A DNA stretch of 64,000 nt from Eleusine coracana subsp. coracana (GCA_032690845.1 CM064417.1:40616432-40680431); one strand, 5' to 3'; positions 32,660-44,591 are shown, numbered from the stretch's first letter. Translations and numbers: made by a program. The notes: generated by a model not told the origin, from the letters alone.

Positions 32660-34945
32660 GTTCCCCACACTCAAATCATTGCTAGTCCTCGAGCAATACA
32701 AAATCAAATATGTAATAAGATTTTTCACACCATCTCTTATGCAATCAATCTCAATCATCATTTTTACTTGTTATCCCACCATAAAGATTTTCTCTCATCT
32801 CCTTTTAACCAATCGGCATATCATACTTGAACTTAATCAAATTACCACAAAACTTTTTCAAAAACAGTTTTAGTTCTCCTCAACTCATCTTTAGCATCAA
32901 ACATCAAGCATTTGGTCCTCTCTAGGTCTCTCAAGTGTATTTCCTTCCCTCTCCTATCTAATCAAGGATTGTATGTGGATCTTGGAAGGCTATATAACTA
33001 AATTAAACCATAAGATTAACCATGTCAACAGTGTGCTCAATCATGCCTATTAAGAAAGAATTTTCTTGGAAAAGAACTTTTAATGGAGAAGAGTAATGTA
33101 GAAGATCTAAAAATTTCAATGAGAACAATGGCAAAGAATGAGAAATAATCATAAATCTGCTTTCCTTGATGACCTTACTGCCTCTCAGGGAATATATTTT
33201 TTTTTCTTTACCTCTTTTTTTTATAATAACCTCTTTTTTTCTTCTTTTGCAACAGCGCCGATCGGCACAACACTGCGCCGGTCGGTGCGGTGTATGTTTT
33301 CTTTTCTTTCACTTTTTTTATTCCTGATATGATCAGCAATTTCTGTCTTGTATCAGCAGCAGAAATTTTTTGAATTCCCTTTTGTTGAGAATATAGATTG
33401 TATCAAGGAGGAGGGAGAAACAAAGATGTATGGTTTTCATCATAGCAAGGAATTTAAATGGATAGGAATGGCTTGAAATACAGAGATAAATAAAATAGAT
33501 CATCCTTTCCTAACTTGGTCGAAATTATGAGCAAAAAGTTGACAAAGTTACTTACAATCCACTTAGTTCAAATGTGTAGCTTGCTCTTATTCACTCGGCT
33601 ATGTAGGCATATTTAGACCTTGCTTTTGCTTTAGCTTATGATGAGTCAAAAGAAATTTTCAGAAATACAAAGCTCAAAAGTTAAGTGGTAACCAACAAAT
33701 TCAAGTAATCAACCAATCGATCATCAGAAAGACAAGATAAATAGCATGAGGAACTTTCAATTTGACAATCGACACTAACTTTATTAAAGACAATGCAATA
33801 ATTCAAACTACATAAAAGACCTTGAAGCAACTCTCAACATGACTCGTGACTCTCTTAAGCACACACACAAACTTAAATAAACACTCATTAAGAAAAACAA
33901 ATGAGAAACTAGACTCAAAAACACTTAAAAACTATGATTAATGGAAAAGCCCTTCCCCCACACTCAAAATTTGCAATGTCCTCATTGCAAGGAATTTAAA
34001 TGGATAGGAATGGCTTGAAATACAGAGATAAATAAAATAGATCATCCTTTCCTAACTTGGTCAAAATCATGAGCAAAAAGTTGACAAAGTTACTTACAAT
34101 CCACTTAGTTCAAATGTGTAGCTTGCTCTTATTCACTCGGCTATGTAGGCATATTTAGACCTTGCTTTTGCTTTAGCTTATGATGAGTCAAAAGAAATTT
34201 TCAGAAATACAAAGCTCAAAAGTTAAGTGGTAACCAACAAATTCAAGTAATCAACCAATCGATCATCAGAAAGACAAGATAAATAGCATGGGGAACTTTT
34301 TATTTGACAATCGACACTAACTTTATTAAAGACAATGCAATAATTCAAACTACATAAAAGACCTTGAAGCAACTCTCAACATGACTCGTGACTCTCTTAA
34401 GCACACACACAAATTTAAATAAACACTCATTAAGAAAAACAAATGAGAAACTAGACTCAAAAACACTTAAAAACTATGATTAATGGCAAAGCCCTTCCCC
34501 CACACTCAAAATTTGCAATGTCCTCATTGCAAGAGAAGAAACTCAACACACTAATCATGCAGACCATGCCTGTTCAAGACTCGGAAAATTCATCTTATAC
34601 TCCGTATGAGAAAAGTGTAGTCTGCTTCGTTCATCTCGATTGTATCCTGGATTCTGCGGTCCACATCTCTTTGATGCCTGTACGCACGATCTTTGTCTAA
34701 ATGCAGGCGCTCAATGTTTCTTCGGCAGACAGTACAGCAAGCAGGCTGTTGCAGGTTATGATTTTCAACGCTGTAAGGGGAGGCACTATTTAAATTCCTC
34801 TGAGCCGATTGGCGCAAAGGCTGAGCCGATCGGCGCAGTGGTGTTCTTCCACCATTGCGACTTCCTCCACTTCCCTCTGCATAAAGAATTCAACTCCAAA
34901 CTCACTCACAACTCACAAACTAAGATAAAAAAAATGGAGATAACT
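32660..34945 (-). other. 3' non-coding region of the gypsy element
   Basis: This is AT-rich sequence between the missing pol and the 3' LTR, where Athila elements may carry an env-like ORF. No env-like frame is present. It holds the 542-bp tandem duplication and two palindrome pairs (centres 33261/33281 and 34808/34829). Confidence 0.6.
33445..34528. repeat. 542-bp direct tandem duplication
   Basis: The segment beginning gcaaggaatttaaatgg at 33445 is repeated at 33987, and the next five bases of a third start (gcaag) occur at 34529. The two copies are almost identical, so the duplication is much younger than the gypsy insertion. Each copy ends with a purine tract on the minus strand (gagtgtgggggaagg) resembling the polypurine tract at 32660. 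Confidence 0.92.
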
Positions 34946-35014
34946 ACACTTCTCCCCCTTTGGCATCAAGACACCCAAAAAGGAGAAAAGTGCGGGTAGA
35001 AGGTGATGAGAGCT

Positions 35015-36799
35015 CTAGTCGTTGGAGAACTCGTAGTCTTTATCATCATCATCGCCTTCTTCCTCTTCTTCCTCATCAATAGCTGGTTCTTTCCCTTTGC
35101 GCTGGCGAAGAGCATGGGCGGCTTCATCTTCACCACCTTCGCCGCCATCATCCTCAAAGCGAATGTGTTGAGCACTCGAACCTGCGCTAGAAGAGAAAGG
35201 AGGAGGAGTCGGGCAGTACCCAAAGTAGTTCATCTCCTCGATGGTGAAGGTGGGGTCATCATGAGTGGGAGGAGGTGAGCCTTCAGCTGGGGACGGTGGA
35301 GGAGGAGTCTCAATACCAAAATGGTCATAGAGACCCTTTTGATTCCTTTCAATGACATCGAGCCTCTGATTAATGCTCCTGGACATGCTCATGAGGGATT
35401 TGAACATCTTCATAATCCCGCTCCTCTTGCCGCGAGGAGGCGGAGGCACATGAGAGGATCTAGTGCCCCGAGGGGCAGCCCGAGATGGCTGAGGTGGTGC
35501 AGCTGAAGATGGAGGCTGAGCTACTCCAAAGAACTGGCCAGAGGTAGTGTTAGGAGTCCAGTTAGAAGGAATCTGAGGTTTCAGGCTCAGATGCTTCATA
35601 TCCTTGTTGAAGGTTAAGACCGACACCTTCTCAATCATAAACATGATGTGAGGAGCGTATCCACAGCCACGCTTGGGAGATTTGGAGATGTCCCACATTT
35701 CCTGATAGATATAGTCAAAGACATCAAATTTCCTGTTCCCATGAACCCAGTGCAGAATATCCCTCTGAAAGGAAGGAATACGGTCAGAGTTGCCTCCCCT
35801 TGGAGCTAAAGTACTCCTGCAGATTCGAAACAAGACTGAGAAGAATGGTTTCAGTCCATTGGAGTTGGGAGGAGAGCAGTTATTCGGGTCCACATACATG
35901 TACCTCATGTCCTCAGCATCCATATGATTTCCCTTGTGAACCTGGTGCCTTTTCTTGCGTGTGTGCTTAAGTCCAATCATACTAGCAAACTGGTTCTGGG
36001 AGCAGGTATACTTGGTGCCATTCGTCATCCAGGACATGGTTTTGGCATCCTCGTCAAAATAGACAGTTGAATAAAACTGAGCTATGATTTCCCTATTCTA
36101 GGAGTACTAGAAAGTAAGGAAGGTCTTGAGACCATGATGCTCACAGGTAGCTAGCACTTGATCGAGTAATGGATGCTTCCTTGTCTTCATGTGATCCCAA
36201 TCAAGCCACTTCATCTCAACCACTGCATTCTTCATGCGTAGATAGGTGGAACAACACCAATCCGCATGAAAATGTGCATGAAAGCAGAAATCAAAAGCTT
36301 CTTTCTCACCATCATAGAAGTTAGTTAGCCTTGCCGCAGAGCAGGTCTCAATGGAGGCATGAAAATAGTTTACCTTGTCACGGTCAGGGTTCCCCATTTC
36401 CGCTGGAGGATGCATGACACTGTCAACCTCATTTGTCTCTTCCGGCTCCTCTCTAGCAGCTGGGGCTTTCAGTTTGGTGCGGTGGATCCGCCCAGTAGTG
36501 GCCTTCCTCCTCTTTGGGGGTTGGCTTTGACCTTGGTCTTCGCCGGTCTTGGTCCTCTTCTCTCTCAAGAGGGATGCTTCCACGTCAGACATGCTGAGAA
36601 AATGTGGCGAGCAACAAGTTAGGAGGGAGTTAAAAAGAGGAATAGGGGTGAGGAGAATCAATGAAGAGTTTAGGTTTTTGAAGAAACTGCAGGTCATCGG
36701 ACATGTTCGATAATCATCGGGCAAGTCCGATGCGTCGGACTTGTCCGATGACACACAGTTTTTTAAAAAACCTAGATCCTTCACGAATCCACCTACCAC
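35015..36799 (-). CDS. Accessory 3' ORF of the copia element, interrupted
   Basis: Two frames, 36799-36107 (the natural start is probably MSDVEAS at about 36591) and 36037-35015, read as one protein with a break near 36040-36110. The first part has a basic, nuclear-signal-like stretch (PPKRRKATTGRIHR) and a conserved region (HFHADWCCSTYLRMKNAVVE). The second has a globular part (GLKPFFSVLFRICRSTLAPR, then GCGYAPHIMFMIEKVS), a Pro/Ser-rich linker and a very acidic C-terminus (EEEEEEGDDDDK). Such ORFs accompany SIRE-like elements in grasses and are often labelled 'putative plant transposon protein'; their function is unknown. I see no signal peptide or fusion peptide, so 'env-like' describes position only. 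Confidence 0.65.
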
Positions 36800-37197
36800 A
36801 AGTACCCAAACTTCTTCTACTCCACTAACAACTAACTAGAGGCAACTAGCATTAATCAATAATCCTAACCCTAAGGGTGAAACCAAGAGAGAGGAGATTT
36901 GGGTTAAACCTTGCAAAAACGATGGGGGATCGGACTTCTTCGGTGGAGGAGGACCTCTTGATCTCCAAACTTGCTCCAATGGATGGTGGGAGAGGGAGAT
37001 CTCCTTGGTGCCGTCAATGGGGGTGTTCTTGAGGAGAGAGAACGTGAGGGAGATGAGTGAGAAAGGGTTTACTGAAGGGGTAAGTCGGGCTGGGTTAAAT
37101 AGGGTCGAACCCTAGACCGTCGGACTTGTCTGATGCCAGTCGGACTTGTCCGACGCCATCGAACATGTCTGACAACTATCAGACTTGCCCGACGCCA
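36697..37197. repeat. Palindrome arrays upstream of the accessory ORF
   Basis: Two clusters of cggacttgtccg-type palindromes occur: three at 36697-36750 (centres about 36703, 36723 and 36741) and four at 37120-37195 (centres about 37126, 37146, 37165 and 37185). The same motif fills the 5' LTR at 43876-44262. They flank the leader of the accessory ORF, where gggttaaataggg (about 37091) could be a TATA element on the minus strand. Confidence 0.8.
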
Positions 37198-37428
37198 GAA
37201 TGACCAGAGAGATTAGAGCCTAGCCAGGAAAGAGTAGAGAATTTTTATTTTCTTTAAAAATACTTTGATGGAAAGTCTTGACATCTTATGGTCAGCCAAC
37301 AATCAACAAAACATACCAATGGCCATATTTTGTCAAGATTCGATCCAGTGATAAAAAACCAGCTTCAATAGCAAAAATAATATGTTTTTGACATAAAACA
37401 ATAATAATTTTTTGTAATAACAAAACAG

Positions 37429-40400
37429 TCACCATTCAGATGTGCACATTCTCCACAACACATTGCTAGAGTCAAGAATATTTAGTTCACTCCTAAGATA
37501 GAAAAATCTCTTCTCGTCTAGGGGCTTGGTGAATATATCGGCTAGTTGATCTTCGGTTCTCACATGGCTAACTTCGATATCCCCTTTGATGGAATGATCT
37601 CTCAAAAAGTGGTGGCGGATATCTATATGCTTTGTGCGTGAATGCTCAATGGGGTTATAAGCAAGCTTTATGGCACTCTCATTGTCATATAGGAGTGGAA
37701 CACGGTTCAACTTATAGCCGTAATCCCTTAGAGCTTGTCTCATCCAAAGTAGTTGTGCACAACAACTACCGGCTGCAACATACTCCGCTTCGGCCGTGGA
37801 AAGTGCAACGGAGTTTTGTTTCTTGGATGACCATGACACTAGGGACCTACCCAAGAATTGGCATGTCCCGGAGGTGCTCTTTCTATCTACCTTATCCCCG
37901 GCATAATCCGCATCGGAATAGCCTAATAGGTTGAACTTTGAGCCCTTGGGGTACGAAAGCCCTAGGTTGGGTGTGTGAACCAAATATCTCAATATTCTCT
38001 TAACAGCCACCATGTGACACTCCATAGGAGCGGCTTGAAAACGTGCACACATACACACACTGAGCATAATATCGGGCCTAGATGCACAGAGATAAAGCAA
38101 AGAGCCAATTATGGAGCGATATACCTTCTGATCAACGGGTTCATCCTTTTTGTTGAGGTCGAGGTGACCATTTGTCGGCGTGGGAGTTTTGATGGGCTTT
38201 GCCTTGTCCATGTCAAATTTCTTCAATAAGTCTTGTGTGTACTTTTCTTGACATATGAAGGTGCCCTCCTTGAGTTGCTTCACTTGGAAGCCTAGAAAGA
38301 ATGTCAATTCTCCCATCATGGACATCTCGAACCTTTTGGTCATTATCTTGCTAAATTCATCACAAAAGGTTTGGTTAGTAGAGCCAAATATAATGTCATC
38401 GACATATATTTGACATACAAAGATATCATCACCAAAATGCTTAGTGAAGAGGGTTGGATTGGCCTTGCCAATGACAAAACCCTTTTTAACAAGAAAATCC
38501 CTAAGGCATTCATACCATGCTCTCGGGGATTGCTTAAGCCCATAGAGCGTCTTATGGAGTTTATAAACATGGTTAGGATACTTAGAGTCTTTAAAGCCCG
38601 GTGGTTGCTCCACATACACTTCTTCCTTGATTAGCCCGTTTAGGAATGCGCTTTTCACGTCCATTTGGTACAACTTTAAATCATGGTGAGTAGCAAAAGC
38701 TAGTAATATTGTAATAGATTCAAGCCTTGCTACGGGGGCATAAGTTTCATCAAAATCCAAACCTTCCACTTGTGAATACCCCTTTGCCACGAGCCTTGCC
38801 TTGTTTCTTGTCACAACACCATCTTCATTTTGTTTGTTACGGAACGCCCATTTGGTGCCCACAACATTCTTGTTCTTTGGCCTTTCCTCCAGTGTCCACA
38901 CTTCATTTCTTGTGAAGTTGTTCAACTCTTCTTGCATGGCCATCACCCAATCCGCATCCTCAAGTGCTTGCTCTACCCTAAATGGCTCCATAGAAGAGAC
39001 AAAAGAGTAATGTTCACAAAAATTACTAACTCGAGATCTAGTGATTACTCCCTTGTCAATATCTCCAAGAATTTGCTCGACGGGGTGATCACGTTGTACA
39101 TTTTGATGCACTCTTGGGTGTTGCGGGTGTGAGCTTTCTTCACCACCATCTTTATCAACCTCTTCATCATGTCTTTGAGATTCATTGCTTGATGCTTGTT
39201 CATGATTCCCAACATCTTGATCTTGACCACTTGCGTGATCTAATTCCTTATTCTCATTATGTTGGTTTTGTCTTGAGGGAGAGGGTTGATTTTCTATACT
39301 TGATGTTTCTTGTGGTCTCACATCACCAATGGCCATCCTTTTTATTACACTTCTAGGAGCTTCATCATCTACACCATCATTAACAACTTGCTCCCCTTGA
39401 GAGCCATTAGATTCATCGAATGTCACGTCACGTGAGATTTCAACACAACCGGTGGTTTTATTGAATACATGATAGGCATGAACATTCGACCCATAACCAA
39501 GCAAGAACCCTTCATCAACTTTTGGAGCAAACTTAGAAGTCTTGGGTTTCTTGTTTAGCATAAAGCATTTGCTCCCAAAAACATAAAAGTAGGACATATT
39601 AGGCTTGTTACCGGTTAGTAGCTCATATGGTGTTTTCTTCAATAGTCGATGGAGATACAACCGGTTGGAGGCATGGCATGCGGTGTTGACGGCCTCGGCC
39701 CAAAAACGGTCGGACGTCTTATATTCATCAAGCATTGTCCTTGCTATCTCAATGAGCGTGCGGTTCTTTCTTTCGGCTACCCCATTTTGTTGAGGGGAGT
39801 AGCGTGCCGAAAATTCATTCTTGATGCCTTCTTTATTGAGATACTTTTCAACTTGTGTGTTCTTAAATTTGGTGCTGTTGTCACTCCTTATTTTCTTGAT
39901 CTTGAATTCATATTCATTTTGTGCTCTTTTCATGAACATCTTGAGCACATCTTTTACTTCACCTTTATCATGCAAAAAGAATACCCACGTGAAGCGAGAA
40001 AAATCATCAACAATTACTAGACCATATTTGTTACCACCAATACTTATGTAGGAGACAGGGCCGAAGAGGTCCATGTGCAACATCTCCAATGGACTTGTGG
40101 TGGTCATCACATTCTTGGCGGGATGTGATGCTCCAACTTGCTTTCCCGCTTGGCATGCACTACAAATTTTATCCTTCTCAAAGCAAACGTCGGTTAGTCC
40201 TATGATGTGGCCGCCCTTTTGGAGTTTGTGAAGATTTCTCATACCAACATGGGCTAGCCTTCTATGCCACAACCATCCCATGTTGGACTTTGCTAGTAAG
40301 CATGTACCAAGTCTAGCTTCATCCGTGGAGAAGTCCACAACATAAAGCTTTTCTTTAAGCACACCCTTAAAAGCAACCGAGCCATCACTCCTTTTATAGA

Positions 40401-40692
40401 CGGTCACACCACATTCGTTGAACAAACAATCATAGCCTATTTTACAAAATTGCAAAATGGACAAAAGATTGAAGTCAACATGATCAACAAGCATAACCTT
40501 AGAGAGGGAATATGAAGGAGTGAGAGGGACTTTACCATAACCTAGTACTTGTCCTGTTCCATTGTCACCAAATGTGATGTACTTATTTTTGTCATGACTT
40601 GGCTCGAATGACTTGAACATCTTTTTGTCTCCGGTCATATGATTGGTGCATCCACTATCAATCACCCAACTTGATCCTCTGGAGACATAGTC
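37429..40692 (-). CDS. Copia pol polyprotein, intact ORF
   Basis: This ORF of about 1,087 codons is open from 40692, just after a TAG at 40695-40693, to the stop at 37429. In order: aspartic protease motif (WVIDSGCTNHMTG) at the start; GAG-pre-integrase zinc region (HRRLAHVGMRNL...CSACQAGK); integrase (HMDLFGP, RSDNSTKF, NGVAERKNRT); reverse transcriptase (YQMDVKSAFLNG, catalytic YVDD in VCQIYVDDIIFGS); and RNase H (STAEAEYVAA, KHIDIRHHFLRD, DIFTKPL). No internal stop is seen, unlike every other retroelement ORF in this window. The upstream TAG may be a normal gag/pol boundary or a mutation. The lost 3' LTR means this copy cannot complete reverse transcription by itself. Confidence 0.93.
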   Translation of the reverse strand, partial: DYVSRGSSWVIDSGCTNHMTGDKKMFKSFEPSHDKNKYITFGDNGTGQVLGYGKVPLTPSYSLSKVMLVDHVDFNLLSILQFCKIGYDCLFNECGVTVYKRSDGSVAFKGVLKEKLYVVDFSTDEARLGTCLLAKSNMGWLWHRRLAHVGMRNLHKLQKGGHIIGLTDVCFEKDKICSACQAGKQVGASHPAKNVMTTTSPLEMLHMDLFGPVSYISIGGNKYGLVIVDDFSRFTWVFFLHDKGEVKDVLKMFMKRAQNEYEFKIKKIRSDNSTKFKNTQVEKYLNKEGIKNEFSARYSPQQNGVAERKNRTLIEIARTMLDEYKTSDRFWAEAVNTACHASNRLYLHRLLKKTPYELLTGNKPNMSYFYVFGSKCFMLNKKPKTSKFAPKVDEGFLLGYGSNVHAYHVFNKTTGCVEISRDVTFDESNGSQGEQVVNDGVDDEAPRSVIKRMAIGDVRPQETSSIENQPSPSRQNQHNENKELDHASGQDQDVGNHEQASSNESQRHDEEVDKDGGEESSHPQHPRVHQNVQRDHPVEQILGDIDKGVITRSRVSNFCEHYSFVSSMEPFRVEQALEDADWVMAMQEELNNFTRNEVWTLEERPKNKNVVGTKWAFRNKQNEDGVVTRNKARLVAKGYSQVEGLDFDETYAPVARLESITILLAFATHHDLKLYQMDVKSAFLNGLIKEEVYVEQPPGFKDSKYPNHVYKLHKTLYGLKQSPRAWYECLRDFLVKKGFVIGKANPTLFTKHFGDDIFVCQIYVDDIIFGSTNQTFCDEFSKIMTKRFEMSMMGELTFFLGFQVKQLKEGTFICQEKYTQDLLKKFDMDKAKPIKTPTPTNGHLDLNKKDEPVDQKVYRSIIGSLLYLCASRPDIMLSVCMCARFQAAPMECHMVAVKRILRYLVHTPNLGLSYPKGSKFNLLGYSDADYAGDKVDRKSTSGTCQFLGRSLVSWSSKKQNSVALSTAEAEYVAAGSCCAQLLWMRQALRDYGYKLNRVPLLYDNESAIKLAYNPIEHSRTKHIDIRHHFLRDHSIKGDIEVSHVRTEDQLADIFTKPLDEKRFFYLRSELNILDSSNVLWRMCTSEW

Positions 40693-40699
40693 CTACAAA

Positions 40700-42986
40700 A
40701 CAAATTAAGCTTTGTTTTTAGGTACCTAAATTTGCTTGGGTCCTTTTACATTAGCCACAAGCACTTTGGACACCCACACACAAGCTTTTGGCCTCTTGTT
40801 GCGTGGCCCAACATATTTGGCAAACACACGTCCATGCATGTTTCTCATGAGCACATATGAAGCATCAAAATCATAAAAGAGTGCACAAGTAGCATTAGGC
40901 ATATTAGCATGAGAATCATTAACAAGAGAAAGATGCTTAATATTCTTGTTCTTGGCTTGCTTCTTTTGGTAAGATCCTTCCTTGGTGAACTTAAGGAATT
41001 CCTTCCCATTCTTGTTATCCCGAGCATTATGCTTGGCACCCTCAACATAACCAATGACATCCATGACATGTGGCATTCTAGTATATGTGTATGCACCTAT
41101 TGCATACTTTGCCTTCTCATCATCGACACATCTTTCTCATGTTGTATTTTGCTTTCAAGATCCTTTACTTGCTTGTTCAAATCATCAATCAATTTGATAT
41201 TAGTAGCACAAGCGTCAACATCAATATTATAGCATCTATCACATCCTTTGTTAGTGGAGGCATGAGAGAAATTATTTGAGGAGGATGTGAAAGTTGAAAG
41301 AATCCTATATTGTTATTCAAGAGACTTATGAGTCTTTTCCAAATCCTCATACTTCTCTTGAAGTTCATCTTTAATGCTCTTAACATTTTCACAAGTATTT
41401 TCAATCTTAGTGAGAGACATAATTAAGTCATTATTTTTCTTTCTCTCTTCTTCTTGGAGCTTCTCTAGTTCAAGGTTTCTTTTCTTTTCAAGAACAAGCA
41501 AGTCTTCTTGTTTCTCAAGTAGCTCCTCTTGCCTATCATTTTCTTCCTTTTGTTTTTTAAGTAATTCCATGAATTCAAGCATTTTAGGAAGTGAAGCATT
41601 AACATAATTATTATCATCATCACTACTACTAGCATAAGAGGAACGCTTAGGTTTAGATTTTGTTACCTTCGATCCTCTTGCCATGAGGCACTTGTGAGTG
41701 TTATCGTCATCATCATCACTCAAGCTCCCAAATAGAGAAGTGTTGGTGGGAGTGACGCCAATGGCAAGTGTAGCAATGCCTCCCTCATCCGAGTCGGATT
41801 CGGAGGAGGAAGATGATGAAGAGGATGAATCATCGGAATTCCATTCTTGACCAATGTGATCTTTAGCTCTTCTATGCTTCTTGTACTTCTTATCTTTCTT
41901 ATGGTGCTTGTCTTTTCTTCTTTCATCTTTGTTCTTCTTCTTTAGACATTCTGCAATGAAATGTCCTTCATCACCACATTCATAGCAAGTTCTTTTTGAT
42001 CTTCTCGCTTTGCCCTTGTCAAAGCTTTTCTTCTTGTGGCCATCTTTCTTGAGAAATGACTTGAATCTCCTCACAAGCAAGGCCATCTCATCATCACTAT
42101 CCTCACTACTAGAATCAATCGCTTTCTTTTTCTTCTCTTGTGTGGCTTTGAGTGCCACATCCTTTTTGTCACCATTTGCTCCCTCAATTTGCTTGATCAA
42201 GGCATTTATCTTGTTGGCTTGATCATTTTGTTGCTTTTGGGAAAGAAGATTTCCAAGCACTTCATCGGTGCAGAAGGTTTTGAAGTTGTCCTTCTCTCTA
42301 ATGTTTGAGCAAATGTTGTTGTCCCATGGTCTCAATGCTTGTAGTAGTCTCTTGTTGATATCTAAGTCGGTCATTTTTGCTCCTAGAGCTCTTCTCTTAT
42401 TCACAATCCTCATGAGCCTATCATGAACTTCTTTTGGGCCTTCTACCGGACCCATAATGAATAGGTTGAACTCATTTTGCAGTTCTTCAAGTCTTGCATC
42501 TTTAACGAAATCAATGCCCTCATAGATAACCTCAAGCTTTCTCCATAGTTGGTTGGCATTCTTTATTCCGGCTACCTTGTCATACTCGGTGGCACTAAGT
42601 GTGGAAACAATTGCACTAGCAGCCACGGCATTACGATGAATGTTGATTTGATCCTTACGAGTTGGATTGTCTTTATTTTCCCACAAGAAACCATTCTCGG
42701 TTATATTTGCAACATGGGGACTCATGGATTCCAAATACATCATCATCTTGCATTTCCAATGATCATAAAATTGTCCATCAAAGTAGGGGAGTCTACCGGA
42801 CCCTTGCCCAATGCGATCTTCTTTGAGATCATCATAATCAAACATAACATTGTTGTGGGCTTTTGGTAGCTCATCCTTATCAATATCTTCAATCCTTGGA
42901 TTTTCTCCATGTGCATCACCCTCGGACCTTGCTTCGGACGATCCACTAAGTGGAATTTCTTTTCCCTTTGTCATTGTTATCTTCAA
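40700..42986 (-). pseudogene. Copia gag, C-terminal part frame-disrupted
   Basis: The frame 42986-41313 encodes a 557-residue gag: a UBN2-like retroelement gag domain in the first half, a CX2CX4HX4C zinc knuckle (CYECGDEGHFIAEC) near 41950-41990, a Lys/Ser-rich tract, and a coiled-coil Glu/Lys-rich end. Further gag-like sequence continues to 40700 in changed frames. The start at 42986 lies 27 bp after the primer-binding site; a later Met at 42974 is possible. Confidence 0.8.
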
Positions 42987-43012
42987 GCGGTTAAGCCTTC
43001 AAGAAGATCCTT

Positions 43013-43024
43013 GCTCTGATACCA
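43013..43024 (-). other. Copia primer-binding site
   Basis: TGGTATCAGAGC on the minus strand, complementary to the 3' end of initiator tRNA-Met, lies two bases inside the 5' LTR. Confidence 0.92.
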
Positions 43025-43026
43025 AT

Positions 43027-44591
43027 TGAAAGTGCCTAGAGGGGGGGGGGTGAATAGGCAATTATTCCTGAAATTCACTTAATAATAAAAGTCAAATGCG
43101 CAGTGTTGGACTTGTCCGATGATTGTAGGGAAAGTCCAATGACTTGTCCGATGGCACAAGATAGAAAAGTAGATCGACCAAGTAAATGTTAAAACTAGTG
43201 TAAGGCAAGCTAGGAGTAGGTGAATATAAGCAAGGGGAAGTTGTAAATATAAGGAGAGCAACTAGCAAGCAACTTACACAAGTTAATCTAAGAAATACGA
43301 AGCAAACCCTAACTAGCAAGTTTATGAGCAAGAACAAGTAAATGAGACACGAGTAATTTAAAGCACAAGCAAGGCACAAGATTTGTTCACCAAAGTTCAG
43401 CTCCACCAAGAAGCCTACGTCTCCGTTGAGGGATCCACAAAGGACCGGGTCTCTTTTAACCCTAACCTCTCCAAGTGACCACAAAGATCAAACTTGGTTT
43501 GCCACTAGAAACTCCACAAAGGAGGGGTCAATACAAACTTCCCGAGGCGTCACCACACAAGTTGGGAGCTCTACGGGCACCTCTAACCGTCTAGGGGAAG
43601 AATCCCCAAGAGTAACAAACACAATAGTTATCGGCGGTGAGGATGAACCAAGTGCTCAAGAGGATGAAAGCTTCGAGTCGATGGAGCACTTCAATATTCT
43701 CCCAATCCCTTCACAAATCAAGAGTGGAATCAAGGGAGGAGAGTTGGGGAGAGCAAAGTGAGCTTGAGAGTGATTTTGAGTGAAAATGAGTGACCAACCG
43801 GGCAAAGGGCGAAGAGGGGTTCTATTTATAGCCCAATGGGGAAAAGAGTCGTTGGAGACCCAATTTCTGAGATCTGTGTCGGACAAGTCCGATGGTCATC
43901 GGACATGTTCGATGAATCAAGGTAGCGCAGAAACTGGAGTCTGACAAGCTTGCTTGATGCCTCAGATAAGTTGGCCATCGGACATGTTCGATGGCACAGA
44001 AGGGGCAGAGAACTGGAATCCGATGGACTTCTCTGATGGCTCGGACAAGTCTTGTCCATCGGACAAATCCAATGGCCATCGAACAAGTCCAATGAAAAAG
44101 GGTGGCAGGGAGGAACTGTACTCCGATGAAAGTGTCCGATGCGTCGGACTTTCCTCTGGTCATCGGACAAGTCCGATGACCGTCGGACATGTCCGACGAC
44201 CCTAAGTGGCAGAGGTACTGGAGTCCGATGGACTTGTCCGATGGGTCGGACAAGTCCGATGATTTTGCCCTGGAAAATTTTTTTGTATGGCCTAGAAATA
44301 GGAATTTTGCACTTAGTTCACCTCCACTTCACACTTTTGTGTCCCTCTTAATAGTGAGACTTTTCCTATACTCAAGATTTAAAATAAAATACTATGAACT
44401 TCATTCTTGAGCATATTTTGAATTTCAACTTGAAGCACTTTGCCATCTTATTTTCTCCCTTTCTGTTTCTATGCATTTAATCACCAAATTTTGTACCATA
44501 ATTTACACACATGCTCATTAAAAGATTAGTCCGTTCTTAATTGTATTGACGCCAATCACCAAAATAAAATTAGGGCCTAGATGCACCTTCA
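43027..44591 (-). repeat. 5' LTR of the copia element
   Basis: This is 1565 bp, with minus-strand ends TGAAGGTGCATC and GGCACTTTCA. It contains a run of ten C near its 3' end and at least a dozen palindromic or half-palindromic copies of tcggacaagtccga, mostly at 43876-44262. Confidence 0.9.

Larger units (their letters stand above)
34946..44591 (-). mobile_element. SIRE/Maximus-type Ty1/copia retrotransposon lacking its 3' LTR
   Basis: The element is nested in the gypsy reverse transcriptase gene. The 5' LTR is 43027-44591, followed on the minus strand by a tRNA-Met primer site at 43013-43024, gag (42986-40700), pol (40692-37429), an accessory 3' ORF (36799-35015) and a purine-rich tract near 34953-34975 (gatgccaaagggggagaag on the minus strand). 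The 3' LTR that should follow is absent; sequence from the gypsy 3' region abuts instead. Because the flank is missing, the target duplication (expected atatg, 44592-44596) cannot be confirmed. Confidence 0.88.

Noticed and set aside
34640..34999. Plus-strand open frame of 119 codons
   Set aside because: It crosses the junction between gypsy 3' sequence and the copia purine tract and includes the palindrome pair; it has no family similarity.
35015..36799. Host gene or viral envelope-like gene
   Set aside because: It is on the same strand and in the normal position of the SIRE accessory ORF, next to the element's purine tract. It has no signal peptide or membrane segment.
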